From: Botrytis cinerea B05.10
Lineage: Eukaryota > Ascomycota > Leotiomycetes > Helotiales > Sclerotiniaceae
Assembly: GCF_000143535.2 (NCBI RefSeq)
Contig: NC_037323.1
Location: 1,488,001-1,552,000, forward strand
Direction: 5' to 3'
DNA: 64,000 nt
Both the position numbers and the translations under genes were made by a program. Each line of letters begins with the position of its first letter. Within the stretch, counting starts at the first letter, position 1. The notes beneath the pieces are model-generated. The model was not told the origin of the DNA. It saw nothing but the letters and a program-made list of their open reading frames with translations, and searched no databases. Positions 25,775-37,600 of this stretch are shown in pieces.

Positions 25775-26444
25775 CACAGTCCAAAATACAACCTTACTTT
25801 GCAATTATGATATATGAATACGAGAAGGAGAATGATAAAGAGAAGGCGGGATGTGTTTAAACCACCCATCTTATCGCTAGCTAAGGAAATAGACTCCATA
25901 TTTTACAACCATTTACCATTGTCCCGCGATAGCCTGCATTGTCAATAATTATCAATCATATGGCATATAACTTTTTAACTCTCCATTGCATTGATTTATC
26001 ATATCGATACCATCTAGATCTAGATAAGGATATGGCAATCCGGCCCCCTATTCCTAGCGCTCCACCCCCAAGAACTGGCGGCTCGCTTGGCATAATTGTC
26101 GCATAGATGGAAGTGCAACACGTCGATGATTTGTTTATCTTGGTTCCTAGGCGAATTCTTGGGTTCTTCGTAATAATCTCGTCCTGGAGACCTTTTGGCA
26201 GTCCGGAAGCTTTTCAGAGTTATTGCTATTTTACTGGTTCGTTGTAATTATTCACTAAGAAATTGAAATGACTATCCATCGCATTTGATTGATACCTTAC
26301 TATATGGTTGTGTTGTGTACAGACCGGCATACGTAATACTATCAAATGTAATTCATAGATTGTGACCTGATGTTAGGAAATAAATTTATCAAAATTCATC
26401 TTATCCTCCTCCTCAATTTTTCCTCCTTCCCCTACAAATGCTCT
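25775..26444. other. Convergent intergenic space, nothing seen
   Basis: Between the 3' ends of the SGNH-like gene and dcl2. No reading frame, repeat or RNA signature was recognised. Confidence 0.6.
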
Positions 26445-29400
26445 CTATTCATCCAGCGATTTTCTCTTTTTCCCCTCCCCCGCACCCCCATTCCTCTTCT
26501 CATGACCCCTCGCCTTCAAAATCCGCACCGCCTGCTCCGCAGCCCTTGCCTGAATCTCCTCTTTCCTCGCTCCACCCCTCACCTCTACAATTTCCTCCCC
26601 GCCCACAAATACTGTGCACCGGTACTCCGTGCGTACCTCTTCATCCGCGTCCGCATTTACCTCGGTAGCATCCCCACCCATCTTCTCCCGCCGCAAAACG
26701 TACCTGACGTTTTCAGAATCGGCCACGATGCCCAGTTCCTCCTTCGGATGCATGATGCGCACGCCATCTTTCAAAATCCGTCGCATGTATCTCAGGACGC
26801 CCATTCTTTCGATCAGCTGCGTGCACACTTCCATCGAGCCGCTATCAATCCATACCGCGCCCAGCAAACTCTCAATCATATCGGAGAAAAATTTCCGCGC
26901 GTCCAATCGGGATAATAGAGCCCAGGGGAATGTATCACCGGTGTATATTGCCTCGAGGATCTGATCGCGCAATTCTGCATGGCGAGAAAGCGCTTCTTTT
27001 TGATAGATAGAGAGACGAACGCTTGAGTGACGGAGAAAACTGACGAGGGAAACGCGGCGTCGCGAGTGGGTTTCGTGGATGCGATGGTTTTTTCCTTCGG
27101 TCAGATTGGTGACGTTTTGGTCGATGCTCATTTCCATGCAGAGAAAGGCGAGGAAATCGGCGTTGACGAGCGCAGAGCGCAGGAGATGCATGTGGAAGTG
27201 GGAGAGCGGCGTCGAGTGCGACCACATGGCTGTGACGATGATGTTGTCGAGAATGGAATCGCCGAGGAACTCGAGTCGCTCGAGGGATTGCGTGCCGCTG
27301 GTGTAAGAGGGGTGCGTCATGGCTTCGACGAGGAGAGATTTTTTGGTGAAGGTATATGCGAGGATTTGCTCGACGGGCCGGAGAGCTATAGGTAGATGGA
27401 GATCATTAGCAGCTTGTTGGTAGAGTGTCATTTGTCGAGTTTCTAAGGGGAGCCAGTTGAGTTCTGGGAAGAATAGTTGTAGAGATTTAAGGGCTTTAGG
27501 AATGCCGCCATCGACCATACATGCGCCGATGAGTGCTTCCACAACGTCGGAAAGAATTTTGGAGGACATTTCTCTTGTTTTTTGTTCTGTGACGACCAGA
27601 TCATCCACGTACATTGGTCGCCATTTTGCACCTGTGAATTTCTTGGTCATTATATACTCATCCAAACCGACTTCAGCCGCCGCTCTTGATGACCGTGAAT
27701 TGGACACGATACGATCCTTCATAGCCGACAAATATCCTTCGTGCCAATCTAGATGCTCTGCCACCAATTGTACCGATGTACACAATTTGAGAATTGAGTC
27801 GCCCAGAAATTCGAGACGCTGATAATTCGAGTCTAACGAATAACTGGCATGTGTGATGGCGGTCTGAATAAGACTCTGGTCACTAATTTCGAGATCCTTG
27901 AGGATGGTCCTGGATAGTCGGTCTACAACGAGTTGCACCTCAATGTGGTGTGTGATGGAAGGAATCATCATGCCGAACCGAGACAACTGTGCGGGCATTA
28001 CATCCTGTACACATGTCGAGGCAGGTAGAACAGACGAGAATTGTTTAGTGAATGACGAGGGTTTTTCGTTCTGTACCTTGTGCAAAAAGTCTGCACGGCG
28101 ACTTACTTTAACCACAGCTAGATATGGGACGTCTTCTGGTGCATCTGGAAAGTCTGGATAAGGGTTCTTGACTTGATTGATCGGTGGCTTACTGGGCAAC
28201 CATTTTTCAAAGATGTAGGGCGATTCTAGTTTACCGACTTCTCTGATAAAACCTGTACTTTTAATATTACCGTTGGGGTCAACCGGAAAACAATCTGAAC
28301 TGAGCGAGCCCGAATCTTGAAGCAAGATAAATTGCACAACTGTTCGACGTGACTGGATGTGAACTTTACGACCACGATCTGATAATAGTAGATTGGTATC
28401 GTTCAACGCCTGTGCCAACATATTCTCGCTGGTGCCGATCTCGATATCGTTTGTAAAGTCAACAAAGAACTCGGTGTCAGCATCCCAATAAAGCTTTAAT
28501 GGGGGTATTGCCGGTGGATCAATTGGAAGACAGAGTTCCAGCTTCATCCCATTGAAGATCATTACCGATGTGCGAACAATTCCAGCATGGTGTTCTGCCT
28601 CTTTCCATGCTCTAGCAATGTCAATCCATGGATTTAATCTTTCCTTCACCTCCAGAAGAGACGCGCGAGTATCCACGGGCTTTGAAGTCAACTCATCGAT
28701 GACTTTGTCGTGCACCATCAGGGGCAGTAGGTTATCATTCACTAAGCCCCCCCTGTATAATGCGGAATACGCCTCAAACGCTGCATCTTTTGCAGCCGAC
28801 CTCTCGCTCAACCACGATCCGCGGCTTTCATGGACTCGCAGGGGTTTAGAAACCGATCCAGGCAGGATGACCTTTGCTCGAACATATTCCGATCCCAGTT
28901 CGGAGGAGTAGACGAAGTCTGGCCTGAGGTCAACAAAATCTTTTGTTGTTAAGACTGAACAGAAATGATAGAGATGTGGTAAAGCACTGTCAAGGTCTAA
29001 TTGAGCCCCAGTGCTTTCTATTCGCAAGACCCTATCATCTTCCGACTGTTCATCAGCTGTCTCAATTTCGTAGATGTGTTGCAATTCTCGCATTTCCTTT
29101 CCGTACTCCTCTCGCATTTTTCTTTCAAGCTCATGCCAATTTGTCGCTTTATCACCTGAAGCATCAAGAAGAATCAGCTTAGAATCTTGCTGTCTTGCTC
29201 GCCCTCGTCTTTGTACGAAAGATTTGAGGTTTGCTGGTTTACTATATCATCATTAAGTCAGTGATTGCCTATAAGAATACGTTTCCGGTGTGATATGCGG
29301 AACTAAAGCTACAGGGGGGACGAAGAGAACGTGAATGATGAAATGTCTCCATATAGCGTCTGGGGGTGCAATGTTAGACATCCCATTAAACTTACCTAAA

Positions 29401-31327
29401 GCAGATCACTAGATTACAGGCAGGAACATCAATTCCCTCTTCCAATACATTTGTAGCTATAAGGATATCAATTTTTCCACGCTTGAAACTTGACAAAGTG
29501 TCTTTTTGTTGATTAACATCGACAAGCTCTCCTATTTGGTCTGTACGCTTGCCATTTAAGGATGTGCCAACCATGGTTCCAATCTTAAAACGATCCTTTG
29601 TCAATGGATGATGCGATAATAGATGGGCTAGCACAGACACCGTGGCTCTTTCTTGGACAAATATAATAGCGGAAAAGGGAGGCTTCTGTTGCGCAATTAT
29701 CCCCAGTAGCTTTTCAACCTTGTTAGAAATTTTGCCTGTATCTGAGAGAGTTGAAGGAGAGATTTCGACTTGTCTGAGAGCCTTGGCAATATATAGCTTC
29801 TCGGCAGCTGGTGAATCTTCAACAATGAAAGTGTCCTTTGCCGACATTGCCTTCAAGTATCTCGTCACCACTGTTGAGATATAGTAATCTGCAGCCCATG
29901 GGCCTAGCTCTACAAGAATAATCTCGTTGCTAGTTTTGTCGATTGACTTTAATTGGGTTTGACTATATGTCTTAAAACTCTTGAGTACTTTCGCCAGCTC
30001 ACGTTGACTTTTTTCGCTATCACTCCTTTTTAGTGTCAAAACGTAGGGGTCTTCGAAAATGTTGAGACTTTGCACAATCTTTCTCAGGCTCGCCACAGTT
30101 TTCGTCACGATGATATTTGACTCTGGGGTATAGTAGATAATAGATAGAAGTGGTAGCTTTACTCGAAGGCGAAGATCTGCTCGATGTATTTTTGGCGTGC
30201 AGCAAATGGCATCCAAAGTCTCCTCGATATCACTTAAAGATTGTGGACTGGATCTCATGACAGGGCTGGCCGAGAGGCCCAGAATGTGGGGAAGTGGGAA
30301 TATCGATTTATACGGATGATAGAAAGATTTCATAATTTTAGCCCCTGGCGCTTTATTTACACAATTATGTGCTATAAACGTTTAGCAGGGTCTGAAAAAA
30401 TCTCTTGTTCAGCAAGTAGAGATGTGCATGATACTCACCTTCATCAAAAATGATCAAGGACAGACGCCCCATGCGTACGAATCCGTGTGTAAGGGCATCT
30501 AGAAGAACTTGATAGGAAGATACGACTACCTTGACATCCTTCAAGACCGTATCCCACTGTCTCTGCTCTGTCCATCGATCCACACCATCAGCACCAATAA
30601 GCATTTTGATCAAAACAGAGGGAATATTCAGCTGGAGATATTCGTGATGCTGAGCACAGAGCGCAACGGTAGGCGCAAGAAACCATATTATCTGCAACAA
30701 CAAGATCAGGAAGAGAACAACGAGGAATTAGAACTTTCTTCCCACCTTGCCAGGCTTCATCCGCTCAAGTTCCGCTAGTATTCGGAGAACGGCCCTAAAT
30801 GATCGAATGGTCAGATTGTAGCAAGCTTTCGGAAGAAAGACATGGCTGCGACTCATGATGTGAACGCCGCCCTCTACTAGCACTCGATATTCAAATATCT
30901 GGTCTATAGTATACTCGATCTCTTCCAAATTTGTCCCAATCTTGACCCCAAGGCAGGAGAAGACTTACACATGTGTCTTGCCACTTCCTGTATCCATCTA
31001 TAATATAACTTTTAGCATCAGGTACCACCAACAGGTATGAGATACACCCACCGCAACGATGACATTCCTTTTCAAACTCTCTTCCAACATTTCCAGTTGG
31101 TATGTTCTTGGTGTTACTATCACAATCTCTCCCTTCTCCCCTGCGCTGTTATCATCATCTTCATTCTCAACAATCAATCCTGATGAGTCACTACATAAAT
31201 CCTCTACAGTCTCATTAAGTCGTTCCCCAGACGTCAAAGCAATAAGATCCCCTTCAATCCCATCTCGACCATCGATAAGGCTACCGCGTGTATCCGGGTC
31301 AGTGTCAGGTTCCGAAGTGTATTCCAT
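26445..31327 (-). CDS. dcl2: Dicer-like protein 2 (RNase III helicase)
   Basis: Six exons: 31327-31052, 30997-30969, 30794-30746, 30691-30439, 30371-29396 and 29241-26445, giving 1459 residues. Order of domains: acidic N-terminus; DExD/H helicase with MDTGSGKT (about 93-100) and DEAH at 201-204; helicase C domain with ATNVLEEGIDVP (about 508-519) and QRRGRARQ (about 537-544); Dicer dimerisation fold (about 612-697); RNase IIIa with RLEFLGDS and acidic residues E1005, D1009, D1093, E1096; RNase IIIb with RLEFLGDS and E1185, D1189, D1315, E1318; a probable double-stranded RNA-binding region near 1375-1437. All eight catalytic acidic residues are present, so it should be active. No PAZ domain is apparent, as usual for fungal DCL2. 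It processes double-stranded RNA, including viral and transposon RNA, into small RNAs. The ATG at 31327 was chosen over an in-frame one at 31519 because the longer leader lacks conserved character. DEAH and the Walker motif each span an intron. Confidence 0.95.
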
Positions 31328-31656
31328 GTCCTCGAAAGAAGCCGGAGAGCGAAAATGATTCGTTAGACTAAAAACCCTAACTGGGAATGAGGAATTGTGG
31401 AAGAGCGATGTGGGTTTGAGAGATAGAGAGTCGTGGTTAAGATGAGGCGTTTGTTTTTGCGACCGGGGTCTTTTGTTTCCGCGAATAGTTGTCCATTTTG
31501 GGAATTTATGGACTTTCATTTGTCATTTTTTTTTTTTTACCTTTGTACGACATTCTCAATTTCGATAAGAAATGCTGAGAATGTCGGTACAGGCAGTCAA
31601 AGAGTAAAGTTTTATGATGGCTGGCTGACTAATCCAGGTAAGTAGTGTGCCGTTTA

Positions 31657-32042
31657 CAGTCGGTCATAGATCAAATGTGATTCAACTTTTCAACTTTTCG
31701 ACTTTTCAATTTTCCAATTTTTTGATCTTAAATTTCTATAAAATTGATTTTAATAAAAATCATTTGTAACATTTCAAATGAAAATATTTTGAAAAAGGAA
31801 TGAAAAAGTAGAGAAAATGAAGAAAATAAAGAATTGTAATTATTCTAATTATTCTAATTATTCTAATTATTCTAATTATTCTAATCATTCAAATCATTCT
31901 AATTATTCTAATTATTCTAATCATTCAAATCATTTTAATTATCGTGCTAATAATTATCTTAAATGAAAAAAAAAAAATTGAAAAAATCGAAAAGTTGAAA
32001 AGTTGAAAAGTGAATAAGACACTTGATCTATATGGCTGATAG
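31657..32042. mobile_element. Candidate MITE with long terminal inverted repeats
   Basis: The left end from 31657 (CAGTCGGTCATAGATCAAAT, then repeated TCAACTTTTCAACTTTTCGA) matches the reverse complement of the right end ending at 32042 (CTATCAGCCATATAGATCAA, then the same TTTTCAACTTTTCAACTTTTCGA series) over roughly 60 bases with a few gaps. TA lies directly outside each end (31655-31656 and 32043-32044), compatible with a Tc1/mariner-type target duplication. The interior is AT-rich, has no coding capacity and contains an ATTCTAATT-type tandem tract. It sits about 330 bases upstream of the dcl2 start codon. The exact ends are uncertain. Confidence 0.6.
31842..31935. repeat. ATTCTAATT-type AT-rich tandem tract
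   Basis: Nine-base units TAATTATTC repeat and are interrupted by AATCATTCA variants. The tract forms the core of the candidate MITE at 31657-32042. Confidence 0.85.
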
Positions 32043-32306
32043 TAAAGTAAAGAGATATAGAAAAAAATGAATACGAGTTCCCGGTCTAATTTGCAATTGA
32101 TGTAGCTCATTGAACATAGAAAACTAACATTGTCAAAATAATATGCTTTCATTGAAATATTGAGTAGGCATCTAGGTATGTTAAGGAATCAATTTAATCC
32201 TCTAGATTTCTAGAGATAGAGGCTATCCTCAATGATTGTGGCCGGATATTTAATCACCCACAACTATCGTTCTAATGCTATATATGCTTTAATACTTTCT
32301 ACTTCT

Positions 32307-34646
32307 TCAGCAGCCTTTACATCTCTCCTGGCCCAAAAATTTCTCGACATCTTTAACGCCCTTTGTGCATTCTTCTCCCAATTCAATGACTGTTTTTATT
32401 AAGTCATGGTTGATCTTTTCGTTTACGACACTATCCTTCTTGTAATCCTCATGGCCCGCAACAAAATTTCTTATCCATTTCGCTGCTGTCCACAATCTTC
32501 CGTCTGCTCTTTTCCTGATCAAATCCAAATAAGAGGCTAGCTCACACCTAGTCTGTACATCAATATTGACACTATCGAGATACGATTCGACCAATGGTAT
32601 TAAGCCTGGGAAGTTGTTTTCCGAATCACTCTTGCTGCCGTTCATAATTTCATCGATAGACATAGGCGCGTATTCATCTTCCACAGGGCCAGATGGTGTA
32701 GGTGGCCTTGAAATACTAAGCGGAGTGTTGGTACCCGATGCTCTGCCAGACGCTCCACCATTCGAGGAATATGGTCGCGGCGCACGAGTTGGAAATGGAT
32801 TCTTTCGAAAGTAGAATTTCTCTTCCAAGACGGCATCTCGTGCATGTGCCGTTTCCATATTTTCACTTACTTTAGTAATAGGTATGTAAAAATTGAGGTC
32901 GAAGGAGAGGATGGCTCGCGTGATGAGTACAATGAATACTGAAAAGGCAGCGTTTTCGAAATCGGTGATCTGAATTTCCATTGGCCTAAATTCTACTCTC
33001 CAACCAATGTCGTTTCCTGTTGGCGGCGGCTTAAAACGCATGTGTTGCCAATTGGTTGATTGAAGGTTCTCGAAATGATCCGTCTTCGATAGGTCAAGTT
33101 CTTTCAAATCTTCAGCGAAGATGACAATCGGATCACGAATGAAAAGATGGGCAAAGTGAGTAGCCAATCGGTCATCCATGCCCCCATTCATCAGCTCTTG
33201 TTTGACTTCGGGATCGGTTACAAGATCTGGATCCAAGTACTCTTTGCGTAATCGCGAATCTTCCGAAATGTAGGTAGAATTCGAGGCATAACGTGACTTG
33301 GGTATGCGCCATCGATCATGTAAAAGGGGCTACTAGAATTAGCTTTGTGCATGTGCTAAGCATCGCTCCACTAACCTTCTCTCCTAATTCTTCTGGAGTT
33401 CGATCGTCTACAGCCCGACTGATCTGATTCCATCGTACATCCGTGTCGGCTAAGAAGCCTTTGTAAATTGGAGTTGCTGCAGTTAAAGCGAGAAGAATTG
33501 GAGCCAGGGGACTTAATTGATCATACATTCGTCGCCCTTCTGTGATGTTTTTGGCTTGAAAAGTAATTTGCAAACAGCAGCTACCCATGCCAAAAGCCAT
33601 GGCGTCCATATGAATAAAATTGTCAGGAGCAGCACCATTCCGAACATCATCATCTTCTGGCCAATTGTGCAAGTCGTAGTTGACAGTCGGATCCTTCCAA
33701 GGCCATGAAGTGTTTTCATCTCTGAATACTGGTACATTTACCTGAACCTTCCGTCCTCTTCTTGCACGAATGTTGGCTGCCAGAGTGGGAAATCGAATGT
33801 GTGGATTAGCGATTTCATCAGGAACGAATTGTGACCGTAATTTCTCTCCAGAGGGCGGGAAAAAAGGGGACGTAAATATGCCGGGTGATCCCAATCGAGG
33901 ATAGGTCGTCAAAGTAATTGGATACTCTTCAGCATTCATATGCTCTTTAGCGAGCTTACGCCTTCACAACATCAGCTCCATGGACTCGCTTTAAATTTTG
34001 TATAACACACCTCCACTTCATATTAGGTTCGACGTCTAATAGGTCCTTGAACCCAATCCCCCAAGGCCTCCCAGGTGTAGCTTCAAGCATAAACCGTCCG
34101 AATTCGGGATGGAAGACCGGCAATGCGCTACCCCTTGGAATTGTTAGCGTTTTCTCTGAACTTGATCTGATAGACCCACTTGGTATTAGTGACATCTTGT
34201 AATGCTGGTACGCATCCTCCATTCGTACGCAATTCCTCATCTTGCGCCAACGCGGTTAAGATATCCGCCTGTCTCAAGGACAAGGTTACTTTCTCATCCT
34301 CATCCTTGTAGTTCACAACCAAATATTCAACCTGAAAATGTTTTAGCGACCATCCCCTATCCATGAATGAGTATCTGCTGACCTCGTCACCCCATAGTAA
34401 AGCGTCTCGCTCTTTTCCTTTCGCTCGATTCCATATCGCTAGTAGTTGCTATATTGAAGTCTATGAGCAAAGTCTACCATCATGTAGCCAGCCCTTTGAG
34501 TCGTACCTGTATGCCCCATTCCCTGACTATTTGTGCATTCTGTTTGGCTTCCGGCCACTCAAGTGGTGTTCCTAACGCACTTATAACACAAATTAGCATT
34601 GATCGTATGTTGAGTGTTATGCCGCAAATCCTTACAGAAGACCCAT
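32307..34646 (-). CDS. Glutamate-cysteine ligase catalytic subunit
   Basis: Seven exons: 34646-34636, 34579-34507, 34448-34383, 34331-34180, 34133-34011, 33961-33376 and 33329-32307, giving 677 residues. The enzyme joins L-glutamate and L-cysteine using ATP, the first and rate-limiting step of glutathione synthesis in the cytosol. Family landmarks: MGLLALGTPLEW start, FHPEFGRFMLEATPGRPWG, a FGMGSCCLQITFQA block, and GWRVEFRPMEIQITDFENAA near the C-terminal third. The length matches fungal enzymes of the eukaryotic GCS family (yeast Gsh1). The first exon has only 11 coding bases; the frame ATG GGT CTT CT|T GCG restores the family's MGLLALGTP start. A Ser/Pro/Thr-rich loop (about 470-510) interrupts the C-terminal half. 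Its 3' end faces the dcl2 promoter, and both genes read the same way. Confidence 0.95.
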
Positions 34647-37600
34647 ATCTCAAGACTCGATTGATATACTCGATTGGTATGACGAAAGTTTGTTAGGATA
34701 GTGGAAAACTTCGCAATTGATTGCCAGTGAGTTGCGATGTTCCTTATATCTAGGACTCGATGCCCCCACTTTGTACGGCGTTATCACAGCTTCATGATCC
34801 CCTCAATCCTTATCGGCTGCAAGATTTTACAATATCGGACTCGTACTGTGCCCTTAGGAAAAGGTATTCAATGGCTTCTTTCTCCTCATTGATGCTCCCC
34901 GCAGATTTTCCAAAGAAAAACTCGACGGCCTCAACGGGAGACCAATTTAGCGTACGATGTATTTGTAAGGCTGTTTACTAATTGTGATGGTACAGTGGGG
35001 TGTCGGTCTCGAAGTCTGGGCATGTGCGCTGCAGCAGCGTGGATGAGGTTAGGTTGGGTTAGGTAGCGTGAGCCTCTTGTGGCTGGTGTGGATAGTGTGG
35101 CTGATACGTCGAGCAAATTGAAGATGGATCATGTTTGAATTTAATTGGTCGCAGGTGCCATTGCTACAAGAATTGGCTACACCGTATATCGCACGCTTCT
35201 TTAAAAGGGGCCGTCAAATCCCCTGGAAATGCCATTCAATAATCATATCACTTTGCCACTTACGTTGCCATTTACGTCTCTGCTCGGTAGAAACTAGGAC
35301 AACGGGGAAAGGCTCTTGGAATTTGACACTCAACCACCATACTTAACATTGCAATTTCCTCTTCACCCGATATAATATGACGTAGACGTTTCTGAGACGT
35401 TCAAGTCCAAATCGAGATTCCCGAAGTACGGGCTCTACAAGTGACCACTCCGTTTGTAGCTATCAAGGAACAGCTATCAGCTCTGAGTCTTTCGAATTCG
35501 CCTGCGCATCATCATGATGGTAGTACGATATAGACTAACAAATACTTCTTTGTGATTCAGGCTAGATTCTGTCCATGTCTCTTAACCAGAGACGTGGAAC
35601 GCCGGTGCTCCTGTCTTAGTTTATGAGTTGAACGACGGAAGCTACGTTTGATCTCATGATTGTTCTTTCTCCCAGGCGAGTGCTTAGGCTATGGAGTAGA
35701 TTCTTTTTCCATGATATCACACATTGACGACCTGTAGAGTGTACAGCACGGCACATATGGTTATCTTGGAAAATAGGGATCAATCTTGATTCTTTGCATA
35801 GGCATCCCATCAACCTCGAAAGGCAATTCATGCCAAGTATGGCGAGAACCACGCCACGATGGGAATTTCTGGCCAAATCGATGCATACGAGGGAGATACA
35901 GATATCCAAGTTCCGAAAATATGTAGCAAACTATCATGGTCCGTTCATCGATGAGTTCAATGATCTGAAACACGGAGCCCTGCGAATATCCATCTCATCT
36001 TCTGATATGATCGGCATTCCAATGTCGACTTTTTTTCTCTTTCGGTTTGGGATACCTGCTTACAGTATTGTCGCTCGAGCAATCTGTGCCTCTTTGATTG
36101 TTCCATCACAACAAGTACATATCTGCAAGGCGTGACTGCGTTGTCCACACAATTGGAAATCTCAGCTCATATGTTTCTATACACTGGCGGGCAATTCACG
36201 CCGCTCTTTCTTAATCGCTACGGGGATTTCTAGTGATGTCTGAAAGTCGTCCCTCACAAAAAGTTGGTCAAGACAGACAGTAATCACTGGCCCCGGCGTA
36301 TGTTCGCGGGGGGCGCTTTAAGACACATAGCCTAAATTGATTGCCCCATGAAACTGCGGCGCTCATTGTGCTAATGTCCCAATCTTTGATACCGATCTTG
36401 CATCTATTTCGTAGTACCTAAAGCTCTTGCAGACTCAGGGCAAATCATGTATGATCCATGTACACGTATTTCCTCGAGCCATGTTCAAAATTTCATGTGA
36501 TTAGAACAGTTCGTTTTATGTACTTAGCAATGACTTCGCAATCCCAAAATTATCACTGCTCTTTCCATTGGGCTTTTGGTAATATAGGCTCAGAAAAGCA
36601 TCGAGAGATGTTTCAGGTACCCACGATCCAGGTGTTTGACAGCATCTAGTATGCATGGAAGCTACCAGTCTGGTGGGGACTTAGTGTATCGACAATTCTG
36701 GTAACAAAAGTGAGCCAGATAATCGACATTTTCCAGGCTATTTATTCTCAGCACAATGCGATACATTAATCGTGTTAGAAAAGCTGCGCATGTATATTAT
36801 GAATCTCAGATCTACTCTCCTGTCAAAATATCTCCCTAGAATTTACGCCTAAATGTTCTTGATGCCTTGAAGATTGGATTGTCTTATAGTATATAACCAA
36901 TTGCAAGTACCAAGATGAGGCGGAGTTGGAGTCTCGGATGGCAACATCATTAATTTTAAATAATGTTAAGTTAATCCAAACTTGTTTCACATGGCAATTG
37001 AACATGGGCAGCGAGATATACCGTGGCTATGCCTTCTCTCTAATATGTGAAGAGTTCTCTTAGGTTGCTAGCTGTCACTGCCCTTGGAGCCAGTTTGAAG
37101 GATAGATGCAAGGCATACATTACTTTGATAGATTATATCCTTACTGGTTTAAAAATGGGGACGACAAATATTCACGTCGAAGTCTTAGATTTGAGACAAA
37201 CGATCTAAAACATCAAGAGTCAATCAACTTTAGGCGAAGGAACTTTCAAAGTAGCACTAGTACTACATGTAGATCTACTACGATCTACTACGATCTACTA
37301 CGATCTAAAACTAAATCTACACAATTTCGAGATGGGAAGCATTCGAGGAACCAGAGGAACCAGAGAAAACCGAACCAGGAAAACTGCCTAAACATACGCA
37401 GCCAGTCTTCAATTACCAGTTACTATACTAACACTTAAAGCAATCGAGTTGTACTGTTAAGATACACCATATAATACCATGAATCATAGAATTGTCAGTT
37501 GAAGATCCATTACCAGAAGGGATTTGATGTCCCGCCAGAAATCTTCTGACAGCTACTAGTGATCTTCTGCGGAAGATACATTCTAATCGACCTACGTATT

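Larger units (their letters stand above)
31328..32306. other. dcl2 upstream region
   Basis: Contains the dcl2 promoter and 5' leader and the 3' end of the glutamate-cysteine ligase gene. Its main content is the candidate MITE (31657-32042). No gene is seen. Confidence 0.6.

Noticed and set aside
26370..26915. 181-codon open frame on the plus strand
   Set aside because: Antisense to the GC-rich 3' end of dcl2, low complexity, no family resemblance.
31328..31519. Longer dcl2 start at 31519
   Set aside because: The 64 extra residues are basic, low in conservation-like features and read like leader sequence; the ATG at 31327 begins an acidic N-terminus typical of the family.
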